NCBI RefSeq assembly: GCF_030269545.1
Contig: NZ_BSTN01000010.1
Coordinates: forward strand, 1 to 64,000
DNA from: Actinomadura sp. NBRC 104425
GTDB lineage: Bacteria > Actinomycetota > Actinomycetes > Streptosporangiales > Streptosporangiaceae
DNA: 64,000 nt
Direction: 5' to 3'
Shown piece after piece: positions 1 through 7,179 of this stretch. Made by a program: the position numbers and the translations under genes. Positions within the stretch are counted from its first letter, which is position 1; each line of letters begins with the position of its first letter. The notes under the pieces were generated by a model. The model made no database searches, was not told the origin of the DNA, and worked only from the letters and a program-made list of their open reading frames with translations.

Positions 1-350
1 GTCGACACCCCCAGCAGATACGAGGTGGCCACCACGCTGATCAGGGCCTGCTCGGCCCGGCGGCGCCGCTCCAGCAGCCACTCGGGGAAGTAGGACCCGC
101 TGCGCAGCTTCGGGATCGCCAGTTCGATCGTGCCGGCGCGGGTGTCCCAGTCCCGCTGCCGGTAGCCGTTGCGCCGGTTGACCCGCTCGCTGCTGCGCTC
201 GCCGCAGCCGGCGCCGCACACCGCATCCGCCTCGGCCGACATGAGCGCCTCGGCCATCGTCTTGACCATCGACCGCAGCAGATCCGGCTCGCACGCACCG
301 ATCTGCTCGGCAATCCACTCGGCAGGGTCCACACTGTTGTCCGCGGCCAT
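1..350 (-). CDS. IS256/Mutator-family transposase, N-terminal part (cut by window edge)
   Basis: Reading the minus strand from ATG at 350 gives an uninterrupted 116-residue frame to the window edge. It starts MAADNSVDPAEW and contains the IS256 N-terminal pattern SERVNRRNGYRQRDWDTR followed by IELAIPKLRSGSYFPEWLLE and ISVVATSYLLGVS. In this family the N-terminal region precedes the DDE catalytic domain, which would lie left of position 1, so activity cannot be judged. It mobilises its own IS element by cut-and-paste or copy-out transposition. Codon use is like the surrounding genome and nothing visible breaks the frame. Family assignment rests on these motifs and is fairly secure. Confidence 0.85.
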   Translation of the reverse strand, partial: MAADNSVDPAEWIAEQIGACEPDLLRSMVKTMAEALMSAEADAVCGAGCGERSSERVNRRNGYRQRDWDTRAGTIELAIPKLRSGSYFPEWLLERRRRAEQALISVVATSYLLGVS

Positions 351-489
351 CGCGTTGTCTCCTTCTTCTTGATCATCCATCTCGAAGGATCTACGCGGTG
401 GCCGTCTCACGTCACGACGCCACGCTCTTCACCTGCGGAAACTCGTACACCACCTCCGTGGACGCAACCCATCGCCGCCATCGTTGAAT

Positions 490-515
490 GGCTCTGATCA
501 ACTTTGCAATAGGCC
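490..515 (-). repeat. candidate terminal inverted repeat of the IS256-type element
   Basis: About 140 bases upstream of the transposase start lies GGCTCTGATCAACTTTGCAA, continuing to GGCCC at 515. IS256-family ends lie shortly upstream of the transposase and are often of this kind. The matching end is outside the window, so this is an inference from position and style only. Confidence 0.3.
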
Positions 516-967
516 CTACGGGGCTGCTACCGGCGTACAGGTTCGGGCGGGCAGCGGGGGCCGTGCAGTGGGGGCGGCGGGGTGCGGACTTCCTCGGCTC
601 GTGCTTCGTCCGAGGGCGTTCCGGTGCCGGTGCGGGCACGCGACGGCGTGCATTGCGCAAGCGGGCGTCGGTCTGCGCTGATAGACGTCATGTCGAACAT
701 CTCGCCCGTGGGGGGCGAGCGGAATCATTTCCTGATAAAGGGGCGCTGGGTCCTAGTGGATGAATGCCTGAGATCGAAGCGTCCGGCAATGAAACTGCCA
801 TGCCGATGCGGGGTGGATGCTTCGATGCTGGAAGGGGTGATGAAAGGGCGTGCAAGAACGTCCCGTTCCGCAAACGCGTGTCCTACGGTTCTGTCTGCCC
901 TTACGGCCGGGGACGTTCTCGTGCGGCCGACGGGTTGATCGGGGCGCAGTTCAATTCAGGAGACTTC
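516..967. other. non-coding stretch between IS end and DoxX gene
   Basis: About 450 bases with no frame of convincing codon bias. The stretch from about 690 to 880 is noticeably less GC-rich than the flanks, suggesting regulatory DNA or debris at an insertion site. The in-frame extension upstream of the DoxX start (from 764) has no recognisable protein features. Confidence 0.4.
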
Positions 968-1441
968 ATGCAACACGTACGGGACGCCGTCCTGTCGTTG
1001 TTCCGTGTCGTGGTCGGCCTGCTGTTCGCCTGCCACGGGGCCGCGAAGCTGTTCGGCGTCCTCGGCGGGCCGCCCGGCGGGGTGCCGCCGCGCGTCGGCG
1101 AGTGGCCGAGCTGGTGGGCGGCCATGATCGAGCTGGTCGGCGGCGGCCTGGTGATGATCGGCCTGGCCACCCGCCCGGCCGCTCTGCTGTGCTCGGGGGC
1201 GATGGCCTACGCCTACTTCACCGTCCACCTCCCCAAGGACCTGTTCCCGCTGCTCAACGGCGGCGAGCCGGCGGCCCTGTTCTCATGGTCCTTTCTGCTG
1301 CTGGCAGTGTTCGGCGGCGGCCCCTGGGCGCTGGACGCGCTGATCGCCCGGCGGGTCCGGCCCGGGAAGACGGTCCATCGTCCGCACCCCCGTCGCACCG
1401 AAAGCCGGGCACACCGGGAGCGCTTGACCTGGACGTCGTGA
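968..1441 (+). CDS. DoxX family membrane protein
   Basis: A 157-aa integral membrane protein with four hydrophobic helices. It contains the DoxX-type first-helix pattern LFRVVVGLLFACHGAAKLFG, then a second helix around WWAAMIELVGGGLVMIG and a tail of basic residues. The ATG at 968 has AGGAG at 958-962, so this start is preferred over the in-frame codon at 764. DoxX proteins are small quinone- or thiol-linked membrane proteins; the exact substrate is unknown. The gene stands alone, with no operon partner on either side. The last 35 residues are hydrophilic and arginine-rich, longer than in many family members. Confidence 0.8.
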   Translation: MQHVRDAVLSLFRVVVGLLFACHGAAKLFGVLGGPPGGVPPRVGEWPSWWAAMIELVGGGLVMIGLATRPAALLCSGAMAYAYFTVHLPKDLFPLLNGGEPAALFSWSFLLLAVFGGGPWALDALIARRVRPGKTVHRPHPRRTESRAHRERLTWTS

Positions 1442-1612
1442 CCGGGCCGCTCTCAGCGGTCCCCGAGTCCACGCCGCCCGACAGCCGCCCTGCTCACGGG
1501 CCGGGCCGCCGAACCGGCCGCGACAATGCGAGTACAGTCGGCGCGTGTCGGCCTGGCGGAGAAGGTGAATCCGCGGCGCGGTGAGATCCCCGGGAGAAGA
1601 AGCGGATCAGTT

Positions 1613-1993
1613 ATGCCAAGGACCGCCGCAATGCCTACGCCGAACTCAGGGAACGCCGTGCGGCTGAACAAGCGGTTCCCGCACAGTGCCAACCGGCACC
1701 GGGTGCAGCAGGTCCTCCGGGGCGCGGTCGGCGCACCCGCCGACGGTGCCGCGGACGAGGTCGATGAACGCCTGGGCCGTCGGCGGCCGAAGAGACGGCG
1801 CAAGCATCCGGACCTGCCGCTCGGCGACTGGGTGGAGATCCGGTTGGAACGGCGTCTCGAAGTCGAGCCCGACAGCCCGGCCGACGAGCGGCGGCTCGCC
1901 CGGGTGCGGGAGAGGCGGCGCGGCCGGGCCGAGCTCCGCACCCTGCGGACGGCGGAGACCGCCACCAAGGGAACCGTCGAGCGGAACTGGTAG
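1613..1993 (+). CDS. hypothetical basic protein
   Basis: The frame from ATG 1613 gives 126 residues with high G/C at third positions in its second half (1800-1990), which supports real coding over the overlapping antisense frames. The protein is rich in Arg and Glu (for example GRRRPKRRRKHPDLPLGDW) and has no signal peptide, membrane segment or domain I recognise. A GGGAGAAG stretch lies about 12 bases before the ATG. An in-frame ATG at 1526 is possible. It is convergent with the Pyr_excise-like gene, and function is unknown. Confidence 0.45.
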   Translation: MPRTAAMPTPNSGNAVRLNKRFPHSANRHRVQQVLRGAVGAPADGAADEVDERLGRRRPKRRRKHPDLPLGDWVEIRLERRLEVEPDSPADERRLARVRERRRGRAELRTLRTAETATKGTVERNW

Positions 1994-2049
1994 CCGTCGA
2001 CCGGTGCACGCGGCGTCGAACGATCGTCCCTGAGGCCGACGCAGCGGGG

Positions 2050-2547
2050 TCAGCCGGGGGGCGCCTGCCGGTCGCCCTGCCCGCGGTCGCGGTCCGAGCG
2101 CGGCCAGACGTACGGCAGGTCGGCCGGTACGCCGGGGAAGATCGGGCCGTAGAACTCGGGGTCCTTGCGGACGAGGGCGGAGCGGTGGCTCAGGTGCAGC
2201 GCCGGGTCGCCCAGCCAGGGCGGCAGCTGCCCGGCCTCGGCGAGCCGTTCCTGGGTGCGCGGCCGCTTCCTGCCGTTCACGGTGCGCAGCTCGGCCGTCA
2301 GCGTGGCGGCGCAGGTGTCGTTGTGGCCGAGGGCGCACCACTGCCGGCATATCTCCAGGCCGTAGCGGACGAGCGCCTCCTCGTAACCGGCCCACATCCG
2401 CACGGCCGGATGGTGCCGCCAGCCGTACCCGGGCACCGTGAGGCCGCGCAGCACCTGGATCGTCTCGACTCGCTGCTTGCCGAGTCTGCGCCGGTCGAGG
2501 ACGCGGGCGGTGGCGGCGAAGTCCGGGTACGGAAGGAAGGTCTGCAC
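2050..2547 (-). CDS. MSMEG_6728-type protein, Pyr_excise (pyrimidine-dimer glycosylase-like) family
   Basis: A 165-aa protein starting at GTG 2547 with MQTFLPYPDFAATARVLDRR, followed by LGKQRVETIQVLRGL and YGWRHHPAVRMWAGYEEAL. These are hallmarks of the actinobacterial MSMEG_6728 group, related to the T4 endonuclease V-like pyrimidine-dimer glycosylases (Pyr_excise). The family N-terminus supports this start; a longer frame exists to 2679 but adds only unconserved Arg/Pro-rich sequence. Biochemical activity in this subgroup is inferred from the relationship. The C-terminal 25 residues are a hydrophilic Arg/Gln tail. Confidence 0.75.
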   Translation of the reverse strand: MQTFLPYPDFAATARVLDRRRLGKQRVETIQVLRGLTVPGYGWRHHPAVRMWAGYEEALVRYGLEICRQWCALGHNDTCAATLTAELRTVNGRKRPRTQERLAEAGQLPPWLGDPALHLSHRSALVRKDPEFYGPIFPGVPADLPYVWPRSDRDRGQGDRQAPPG

Positions 2548-2726
2548 GGCCCCATCGTTTCCGGATCGGCGGCTTTGACGCGGCGACGGAGGGGCGAGCC
2601 GGTCGCCGCACCGCGGCAGCGGCCCCCGGCCCGAGAGTCGAAACCTGGACGTCGGCCGGAAAGATGCCCCCCGATTCACAGGTGATCCCCCGAACCGGAT
2701 GCCCGTGCGGGGCAGGGGAGGGGAGG

Positions 2727-2981
2727 TCAGCCGGAGGTCGTGGGCAGGACGGTGGGCTTGGGCTGGCCGTGGGGGACGAGCAGGAAGACCTTGGGGCTCA
2801 GGCGTTCCATGTCGCCGCGGCGGCCGAAGACCAGGCCCGCGGCGAAGTCGACGAACTGGCGGGCCACGTCGTCGGGGAGGTCGGTGAGGTCCATCACGAC
2901 GGGGACGCGCTTGTTGCGGAAGAAGTGCCCGACGTACAGGGCCTCGTTGTAGTCGCGGGGGCGCAGGGTTTTGACCATCAC
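2727..2981 (-). CDS. short SepF-like cell division protein
   Basis: This 84-aa protein consists almost wholly of a SepF domain: VKTLRPRDYNEALYVGHFFR, VPVVMDLTDLPDDVARQFVD, FAAGLVFGRRGDMERLSPK and VFLLVP. SepF anchors FtsZ to the membrane in actinobacteria. Canonical SepF also has an N-terminal amphipathic membrane-binding helix and a linker, both missing here, so this is a stand-alone core. Actinomycetes often carry such short SepF paralogues beside the ftsZ-linked copy. No division gene is adjacent. Starts at 2981 and 2978 are equally possible (MM). It probably modulates or competes with the main SepF, which is an inference. Confidence 0.85.
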   Translation of the reverse strand: MMVKTLRPRDYNEALYVGHFFRNKRVPVVMDLTDLPDDVARQFVDFAAGLVFGRRGDMERLSPKVFLLVPHGQPKPTVLPTTSG

Positions 2982-3101
2982 CCCGTCAGTCTCGCCGACC
3001 GGAGGCGGGCGTCAATAGCGGGCCCCGTCCCTTGGGACCGGGGGCGGGGCCTTTGGCGGCTCTCCCCGCGTCGGCGGGCGAGGGCCGGGGGCTGCGGTCG
3101 G

Positions 3102-3548
3102 TCACCTCGGGCGGCGCATGCCCATGCCGCCCGCGCGGGTACCCGCGAGACCCAGGGTGGCCAGGCCGAGGACGAGGATCACCGCTCCCACCACGACATT
3201 GCTGACGATCGCCGGCGTCGTCTCCATGCGACCGGCGATCACCCACGGGCTGATGATCGTCCATACGCCGATGATGGGGACGACCCAGGCGAGCCCGTGC
3301 GTGCGGCCGAAGGCGAGGGCGAAGCCCACTCCGAGCGCCGCCACCGCCAGGCCGGTGATCAGGTTGTTCACCGTGATCGGCCGCTGGCCGCTGAACCCCG
3401 CGATCCACGGGGAGATCGCCAGGTAGAGGCCGCTCAGCACGGTCAGGCCGTCCAGGGCCTGCGCGGTGGGGCTCGCCGCGGCGAGCTCGTACCGCGTGCG
3501 CATCTCGGCTATGTCGGGATGCCGCTCGATGTCTGCCGGGTGCGTCAT
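3102..3548 (-). CDS. SPW-repeat membrane protein
   Basis: A 148-aa membrane protein with four helices arranged as two SPW repeats, each carrying the signature: AISPWIAGF in the first and IISPWVIAG in the second. The N-terminal 30 residues are cytoplasmic and charged (MTHPADIERHPDIAEMRTRY), as in the actinobacterial family. Function is unknown across the family. The gene is monocistronic, divergent from the glutamine synthetase gene, with more than 440 bases between the two starts. Confidence 0.85.
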   Translation of the reverse strand: MTHPADIERHPDIAEMRTRYELAAASPTAQALDGLTVLSGLYLAISPWIAGFSGQRPITVNNLITGLAVAALGVGFALAFGRTHGLAWVVPIIGVWTIISPWVIAGRMETTPAIVSNVVVGAVILVLGLATLGLAGTRAGGMGMRRPR

Positions 3549-3991
3549 CTATGCACACCACCTTCCGGTGCCGGGGGCGGGACGTTCCCGCCCCTGGCTC
3601 GCCTCCCGCGGGCGGTCGGAAGCCTCCCGTGACGGGAGGACGAGTCATACATCCTTACCTTTCACGGTAGCCCCGTCCGACCGGCCGGTAAGGGCAGGGA
3701 CCGCGCCCTTGGCGGGGTGTTTGACCAGGCCATGGCACGTTGTTGGGGTTCGTCCCGGCGGGCGCCGAGGGGCCGCCGGACGCGGGCGCCCCCACGCGCA
3801 CGCCCATGCGCCCCCGGCGGAGGCCGCCGGGCCGTCAGTGCCTGTCCCAAATGGGGGTGCGGTGCCGGTGTGCCTGGTCAGCGGCCGGTTTAACACGCCG
3901 TTCACATACCGGCAAAGGGCCCGAAATCGGGCGTTGTCAACCTTTCCAGGGCCGAAACCCACCGGGACCGGCGATACGAAGGGAACGCACG
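3549..3991. other. intergenic region between SPW gene and glnII
   Basis: A 443-base divergent region without a credible gene. It holds a GC-rich inverted arrangement near 3560-3660 next to the SPW start, and the TTTAAC-N6-TTCACA element near 3889. The promoter of glnII should lie between that element and the TTG start. Confidence 0.5.
3889..3906 (+). promoter_or_regulatory. TTTAAC-N6-TTCACA element upstream of glnII
   Basis: The element TTTAACACGCCGTTCACA lies 86 bases before the glnII start. Read with an 11-base period it forms an imperfect direct repeat (TTAACACGCCG / TTCACATACCG), the layout of actinomycete PhoP boxes. PhoP is known to control nitrogen genes including glutamine synthetases in Streptomyces. 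The same arrangement with identical spacing occurs at 7072-7089. Which regulator binds is an inference. Confidence 0.35.
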
Positions 3992-5005
3992 TTGACCTAC
4001 AAGGCCGAGTACATCTGGATCGACGGCACCGAGCCGACCGCCCGGCTTCGGTCCAAGACCAAGATCCTTCCGGACGGCGCCGACCTGCCGGACTGGGGGT
4101 TCGACGGGTCGAGCACGAACCAGGCGCCGGGGAAGAACTCGGACTGCGTGCTCAAGCCGGTCTTCTCCTGTCCCGACCCGCTGCGCGGCGGCGACAACAA
4201 GCTGGTGCTCTGCGAGGTGTACCTGCCGGACGGGACGCCGCACCCCACCAACACCCGGGCCAAGCTGCTGCCCGTCGCCGAGAAGTACGCCGACCAGGAG
4301 CCCTGGTACGGCATGGAGCAGGAGTACACGTTCTTCAAGGACGGCCGCCCGCTCGGCTTCCCCGAGCGCGGCTTCCCCGCCCCGCAGGGCTTCTACTACT
4401 GCGGCGTCGGCGCCGACGAGGTGTTCGGCCGTGAGATCGTCGAGCGGCACCTCGACGCCTGCCTGGCCGCCGGGCTGGCCGTGTCGGGCATCAACGCCGA
4501 GGTCATGCCGGGCCAGTGGGAGTTCCAGATCGGCCCGGCCGGTCCGGTGGAGGTCGCCGACCAGATGTGGATGGCGCGCTGGCTGCTGTACCGCATCGCC
4601 GAGGACTTCGGCGTGTCCGCCACCCTCGACCCCAAGCCGGTCGCGGGCGACTGGAACGGCGCGGGCGCGCACACCAACTTCTCCACCAAGGCGATGCGCG
4701 AGGGCTACGACCCGATCATCACCGCCTGCGAGGCGCTGGGCGCCAAGGCGCAGGAGCACATCGCCGGGTACGGCGCCGACATCGAGCGCCGCCTGACCGG
4801 CATGCACGAGACCGCCCCGTGGAGCGAGTACAGCTACGGCGTGTCGGACCGGGGCGCCTCGGTGCGCATCCCGTGGCAGGTCGAGGTGGACAAGAAGGGC
4901 TACATCGAGGACCGCCGCCCGAACGCCAACTGCGACCCGTACGTGGTGACCCGGCTGATCACCGACACCTGCTGCGAGGCGCTGGAGAAGGCCGGACAGG
5001 TCTGA
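3992..5005 (+). CDS. glnII: type II glutamine synthetase (GSII)
   Basis: A 337-aa eukaryote-like glutamine synthetase that makes glutamine from glutamate, ammonia and ATP in the cytoplasm. The start is TTG at 3992, preceded by GAAGGGA at 3978-3984 and giving MTYKAEYIWIDG. Visible motifs are GFDGSSTNQAPG in the beta-grasp domain, GMEQEYTFF with the metal-binding glutamates, NAEVMPGQWEFQIGP, and PVAGDWNGAGAHTNFSTKAM. Length fits the 340-350-aa GSII family. Bacteria with GSII (actinomycetes, rhizobia) use it alongside GlnA. It is monocistronic and ends at a strong hairpin. Control by PhoP or GlnR is plausible from the upstream repeat element, not shown. Confidence 0.95.
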   Translation: MTYKAEYIWIDGTEPTARLRSKTKILPDGADLPDWGFDGSSTNQAPGKNSDCVLKPVFSCPDPLRGGDNKLVLCEVYLPDGTPHPTNTRAKLLPVAEKYADQEPWYGMEQEYTFFKDGRPLGFPERGFPAPQGFYYCGVGADEVFGREIVERHLDACLAAGLAVSGINAEVMPGQWEFQIGPAGPVEVADQMWMARWLLYRIAEDFGVSATLDPKPVAGDWNGAGAHTNFSTKAMREGYDPIITACEALGAKAQEHIAGYGADIERRLTGMHETAPWSEYSYGVSDRGASVRIPWQVEVDKKGYIEDRRPNANCDPYVVTRLITDTCCEALEKAGQV

Positions 5006-5039
5006 GCAAGGGGCGGCGCCGGGCGTCGCCTCCGCGAGC

Positions 5040-5079
5040 GAGGGGGTTTCGGGAGCGGGGCGCTTCCCGGAACCCCCTC
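5040..5079 (+). terminator. hairpin terminator after glnII
   Basis: GAGGGGGTTTCGGGAGCG pairs with CGCTTCCCGGAACCCCCTC around a GGG loop, with one G:U pair and one bulge. It sits between convergent genes and can act in both directions. There is no U-tract, which is usual in high-GC actinomycetes. Confidence 0.75.
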
Positions 5080-5106
5080 CGGCGTTCTCCGGGGGCCCGG
5101 ACGTCC

Positions 5107-5511
5107 TCACGGGAGGGGGCGGCGGCCCGCGAAGCCGAGCTCGGTGCGGTGGTACCAGCCCAGCTCGGTGTCGCCCTCCAGCCAGCACAGGCGGACCGAG
5201 CGGCCGTCCAGCACGGCGGGGAAGTCGAGCAGCAGCGGCGCGATGCCCTTGATCTCGATGCCCTGGCCGGTGAACCAGGCGATCTGCTCGTCCAGCCGCG
5301 CCTCGAACGCCTTCGCCTCGGCCACCCCGCCCAGCGGGGACGACCCGGACGTGCGCAGGTCCAGGGCGAGCTCGGCCAGGTCGGCGCGGAGCCGGACGAC
5401 CTCGGCGGCGCGTTCCCGCACCTCGGGGATCAGGGCGCGCGCCTCGGCCACGGTGAACTCGCGTCCGTCCGTCGGCACCGCCCCGCCCTCCGTGGTCGCT
5501 TCCGGTGGCAT
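5107..5511 (-). CDS. DUF2203 family protein
   Basis: A 134-aa soluble protein with the DUF2203 layout: an N-terminal FTVAEARALIPEVRERAAEV helix, a middle coiled helix region with ELRTSGSSPLGG-like linker, and the C-terminal GIEIKGIAPLLLDFPA ... VRLCWLEGDTELGWYHRTE. The family is widespread and uncharacterised. It is transcribed toward glnII, and the two share the hairpin at 5040-5079. No partner gene gives a functional hint. Confidence 0.85.
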   Translation of the reverse strand: MPPEATTEGGAVPTDGREFTVAEARALIPEVRERAAEVVRLRADLAELALDLRTSGSSPLGGVAEAKAFEARLDEQIAWFTGQGIEIKGIAPLLLDFPAVLDGRSVRLCWLEGDTELGWYHRTELGFAGRRPLP

Positions 5512-5656
5512 TCTCCCCCGCCGAACGTTACCTCCCGCCCCGACGGGTAGGGCGAAGGGGCATCAAATGGCCGCAAAGTGTCGATGCCGGGGGAGTTCAC
5601 CGCACGTGGCCGGGTAGCACCTGGGTCGTTCGTGTCGGGGGACAGGGGGAGGCGCC

Positions 5657-6337
5657 ATGGCCGGGACCCCGTTCGGACGGCCCCACGAAGACTCGCCCGA
5701 CAGGGACCGGCACGGCATGGGAGGCCACGGCCACCGTGCCCGGCGTCTGCGCCGCCACGGCGCGGACGGAGCGCCGCCGCGCGCCTGGCAGCGCTCCTTC
5801 CGGTGCCAGTCCGGGATCGGGCGGTCGGCGTGGCGCGCCGACAGCGCCATGGCCCGCTACCGGCGGTTCGTCGCGCTGCACGAGGCGTTCTCGCAGCCGC
5901 CGCAGGTGAACGAGCGGCGCCTGTGGCTGGGCGGCGCGGGCGTGTCGGCGGCGGCCGCGGGCATGGCGTTCGCGGGGGTGCTGGTGCTGCGCGGGCTGTT
6001 CGGGTTCGACGTGCCCGCGTTCGGCGGGCACCAGGGCCGGGCCGTCCCGGTGGCCACGACGTACGCGCTGTGCGCGGCCGCCGCGGGACTGCAGGCGACC
6101 GCGCTGCTGAACGTCCTGGCGACGGTGGCGGTCCGCCCCGTGCGCGCCTTCGGCTGGATCGGCGCGCTGGCCGTCCTGCTGCTGACGCTGCTGCCGCTGA
6201 CAGTGCGCGCCCCGCTGGACGACGCGCTGGCCACCGCGGCGCTCAACCTGGTGACCGGATGCCTCATCACCGGTTCGGTGGCGGCCGCCGGCGCGTGGTC
6301 GATGTCATGGCCGCAGCCTCCGCGCGTGCCCTACTGA
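5657..6337 (+). CDS. DUF6069-type membrane protein with charged N-terminal extension
   Basis: A 226-aa protein with about 90 hydrophilic residues (His/Arg-rich, MAGTPFGRPHEDSPDRDRHG) followed by four membrane helices starting near residue 95. The helical part (VATTYALCAAAAGLQATALL, GWIGALAVLLLTLLPLTV, ATAALNLVTGCLITGSVAAA) matches the DUF6069 style. Start ATG 5657 has GGGGGAGGCG immediately upstream. An internal start near residue 65 (MARYRRFVALHEAF) would give a normal-length family member, so the extension may not be translated. Function is unknown. It converges with the stress-protein gene. Confidence 0.7.
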   Translation: MAGTPFGRPHEDSPDRDRHGMGGHGHRARRLRRHGADGAPPRAWQRSFRCQSGIGRSAWRADSAMARYRRFVALHEAFSQPPQVNERRLWLGGAGVSAAAAGMAFAGVLVLRGLFGFDVPAFGGHQGRAVPVATTYALCAAAAGLQATALLNVLATVAVRPVRAFGWIGALAVLLLTLLPLTVRAPLDDALATAALNLVTGCLITGSVAAAGAWSMSWPQPPRVPY

Positions 6338-6511
6338 ACGGTGACGGGCGCGCGCAGGTCGAGGCGGCCGACGAGGGTTTGGTCGCGCTCGTTGCAAGCC
6401 ATGGCGCCGGCGCGGACGTGCGCCCCCGTCCAGCCGATCGTCGGTGACGACGGCGCCGTGCCCTGGTATGTCAGGGGCGCAGGCCCCGCATGCGGCCGCT
6501 TGGGGCGAAGG
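6338..6511. other. short convergent spacer
   Basis: Between the DUF6069 and universal stress protein genes. It contains an open minus-strand stretch ending near 6335 (MACNERDQTLVGRLDLRAP) with coding-like third positions but no credible start or homology. It may be a gene remnant or chance. Confidence 0.3.
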
Positions 6512-6970
6512 TCAGGGCACCACGGTCACCGGCCAGCGTCCGGCGCGCACGAGCCGCACCGCCACCGAGCCGATCAGCCGGTGCCCCGCCTGCTGCGACG
6601 CCCCGACGATCACCGCGTCGGCGCGGTGCTCGTCGGCGACGCGCGACAGCACCCCGTACGCGTCGCCCTGCTCGACGAGCAGCTCGTAACGCACCTCGTC
6701 CGGCTGCACGGCCGCCGCGCGCTCCAGCTCCGCGCGCAGCTCGGCGACGATCTCCTCGCTGGCCTCGCGCAGCACCGCCGCGCCGCCCGGGGTGAGCGTC
6801 GACATCGACGTCAGCGGGACGACGTGCACCAGCAGCAGCCGCGCCCCGTTGCGCCGCGCCAGCCCCCACGCATAGGAGGCCGCCCGCAGGGACGTCTCCG
6901 AGCCGTCCACCCCGGCGACGATCACCTTGGGCCCGTCTCTGCCGTACTCGAACGGCCCTTCCTGCAGCAC
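6512..6970 (-). CDS. universal stress protein, UspA family
   Basis: A 152-aa single USP domain. It starts with VIVAGVDGSETSLRAASYAW, has the central helix and LLVHVVPL strand, and ends in DAVIVGASQQAGHRLIGSVA and WPVTVVP. ATP-binding members carry G-2X-G-9X-G(S/T); here the glycine pattern is imperfect (GASQQAGHRL), so ATP binding is uncertain. USPs act as cytoplasmic stress or dormancy modulators. The gene is divergent from the PHA-synthase-like hydrolase at 7180. Confidence 0.88.
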   Translation of the reverse strand: MLQEGPFEYGRDGPKVIVAGVDGSETSLRAASYAWGLARRNGARLLLVHVVPLTSMSTLTPGGAAVLREASEEIVAELRAELERAAAVQPDEVRYELLVEQGDAYGVLSRVADEHRADAVIVGASQQAGHRLIGSVAVRLVRAGRWPVTVVP

Positions 6971-7071
6971 GGCTCCCAGCCTAGGGCCGCCGCGTCCGCC
7001 ATGCGCCGCCGCGTCCGCCGAGTCCGGCGGGCGCCCCGCGGGAAAATGCCGCGCCGGGACGGCCCGCCGGA

Positions 7072-7089
7072 TTTAACGCGCTCTTCACA
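7072..7089 (+). promoter_or_regulatory. second TTTAAC-N6-TTCACA element
   Basis: TTTAACGCGCTCTTCACA has the same two hexamers and same spacing as the element before glnII. It lies 91 bases upstream of the hydrolase start, almost the same distance as the other copy from glnII (86). A shared regulator is inferred. Confidence 0.35.
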
Positions 7090-7179
7090 GGGATGAGATG
7101 CGGAACTCACCGTGGACGCGCGCAGAATGGTCTCAGATCCCCCCGCGTCCGGCTCGCCGAACGGAGTGGACAAAGCGAA

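Noticed and set aside
2664..3632. Plus-strand 322-codon frame opposite the short sepF and SPW genes
   Set aside because: It runs antisense to two recognisable genes and encodes compositionally biased His/Arg/Glu-rich sequence without a domain.
6335..6510. Small minus-strand gene ending near 6335
   Set aside because: About 23 codons after an ATG look coding-like, but there is no ribosome site, and the upstream frame merges into the spacer with no recognisable protein.
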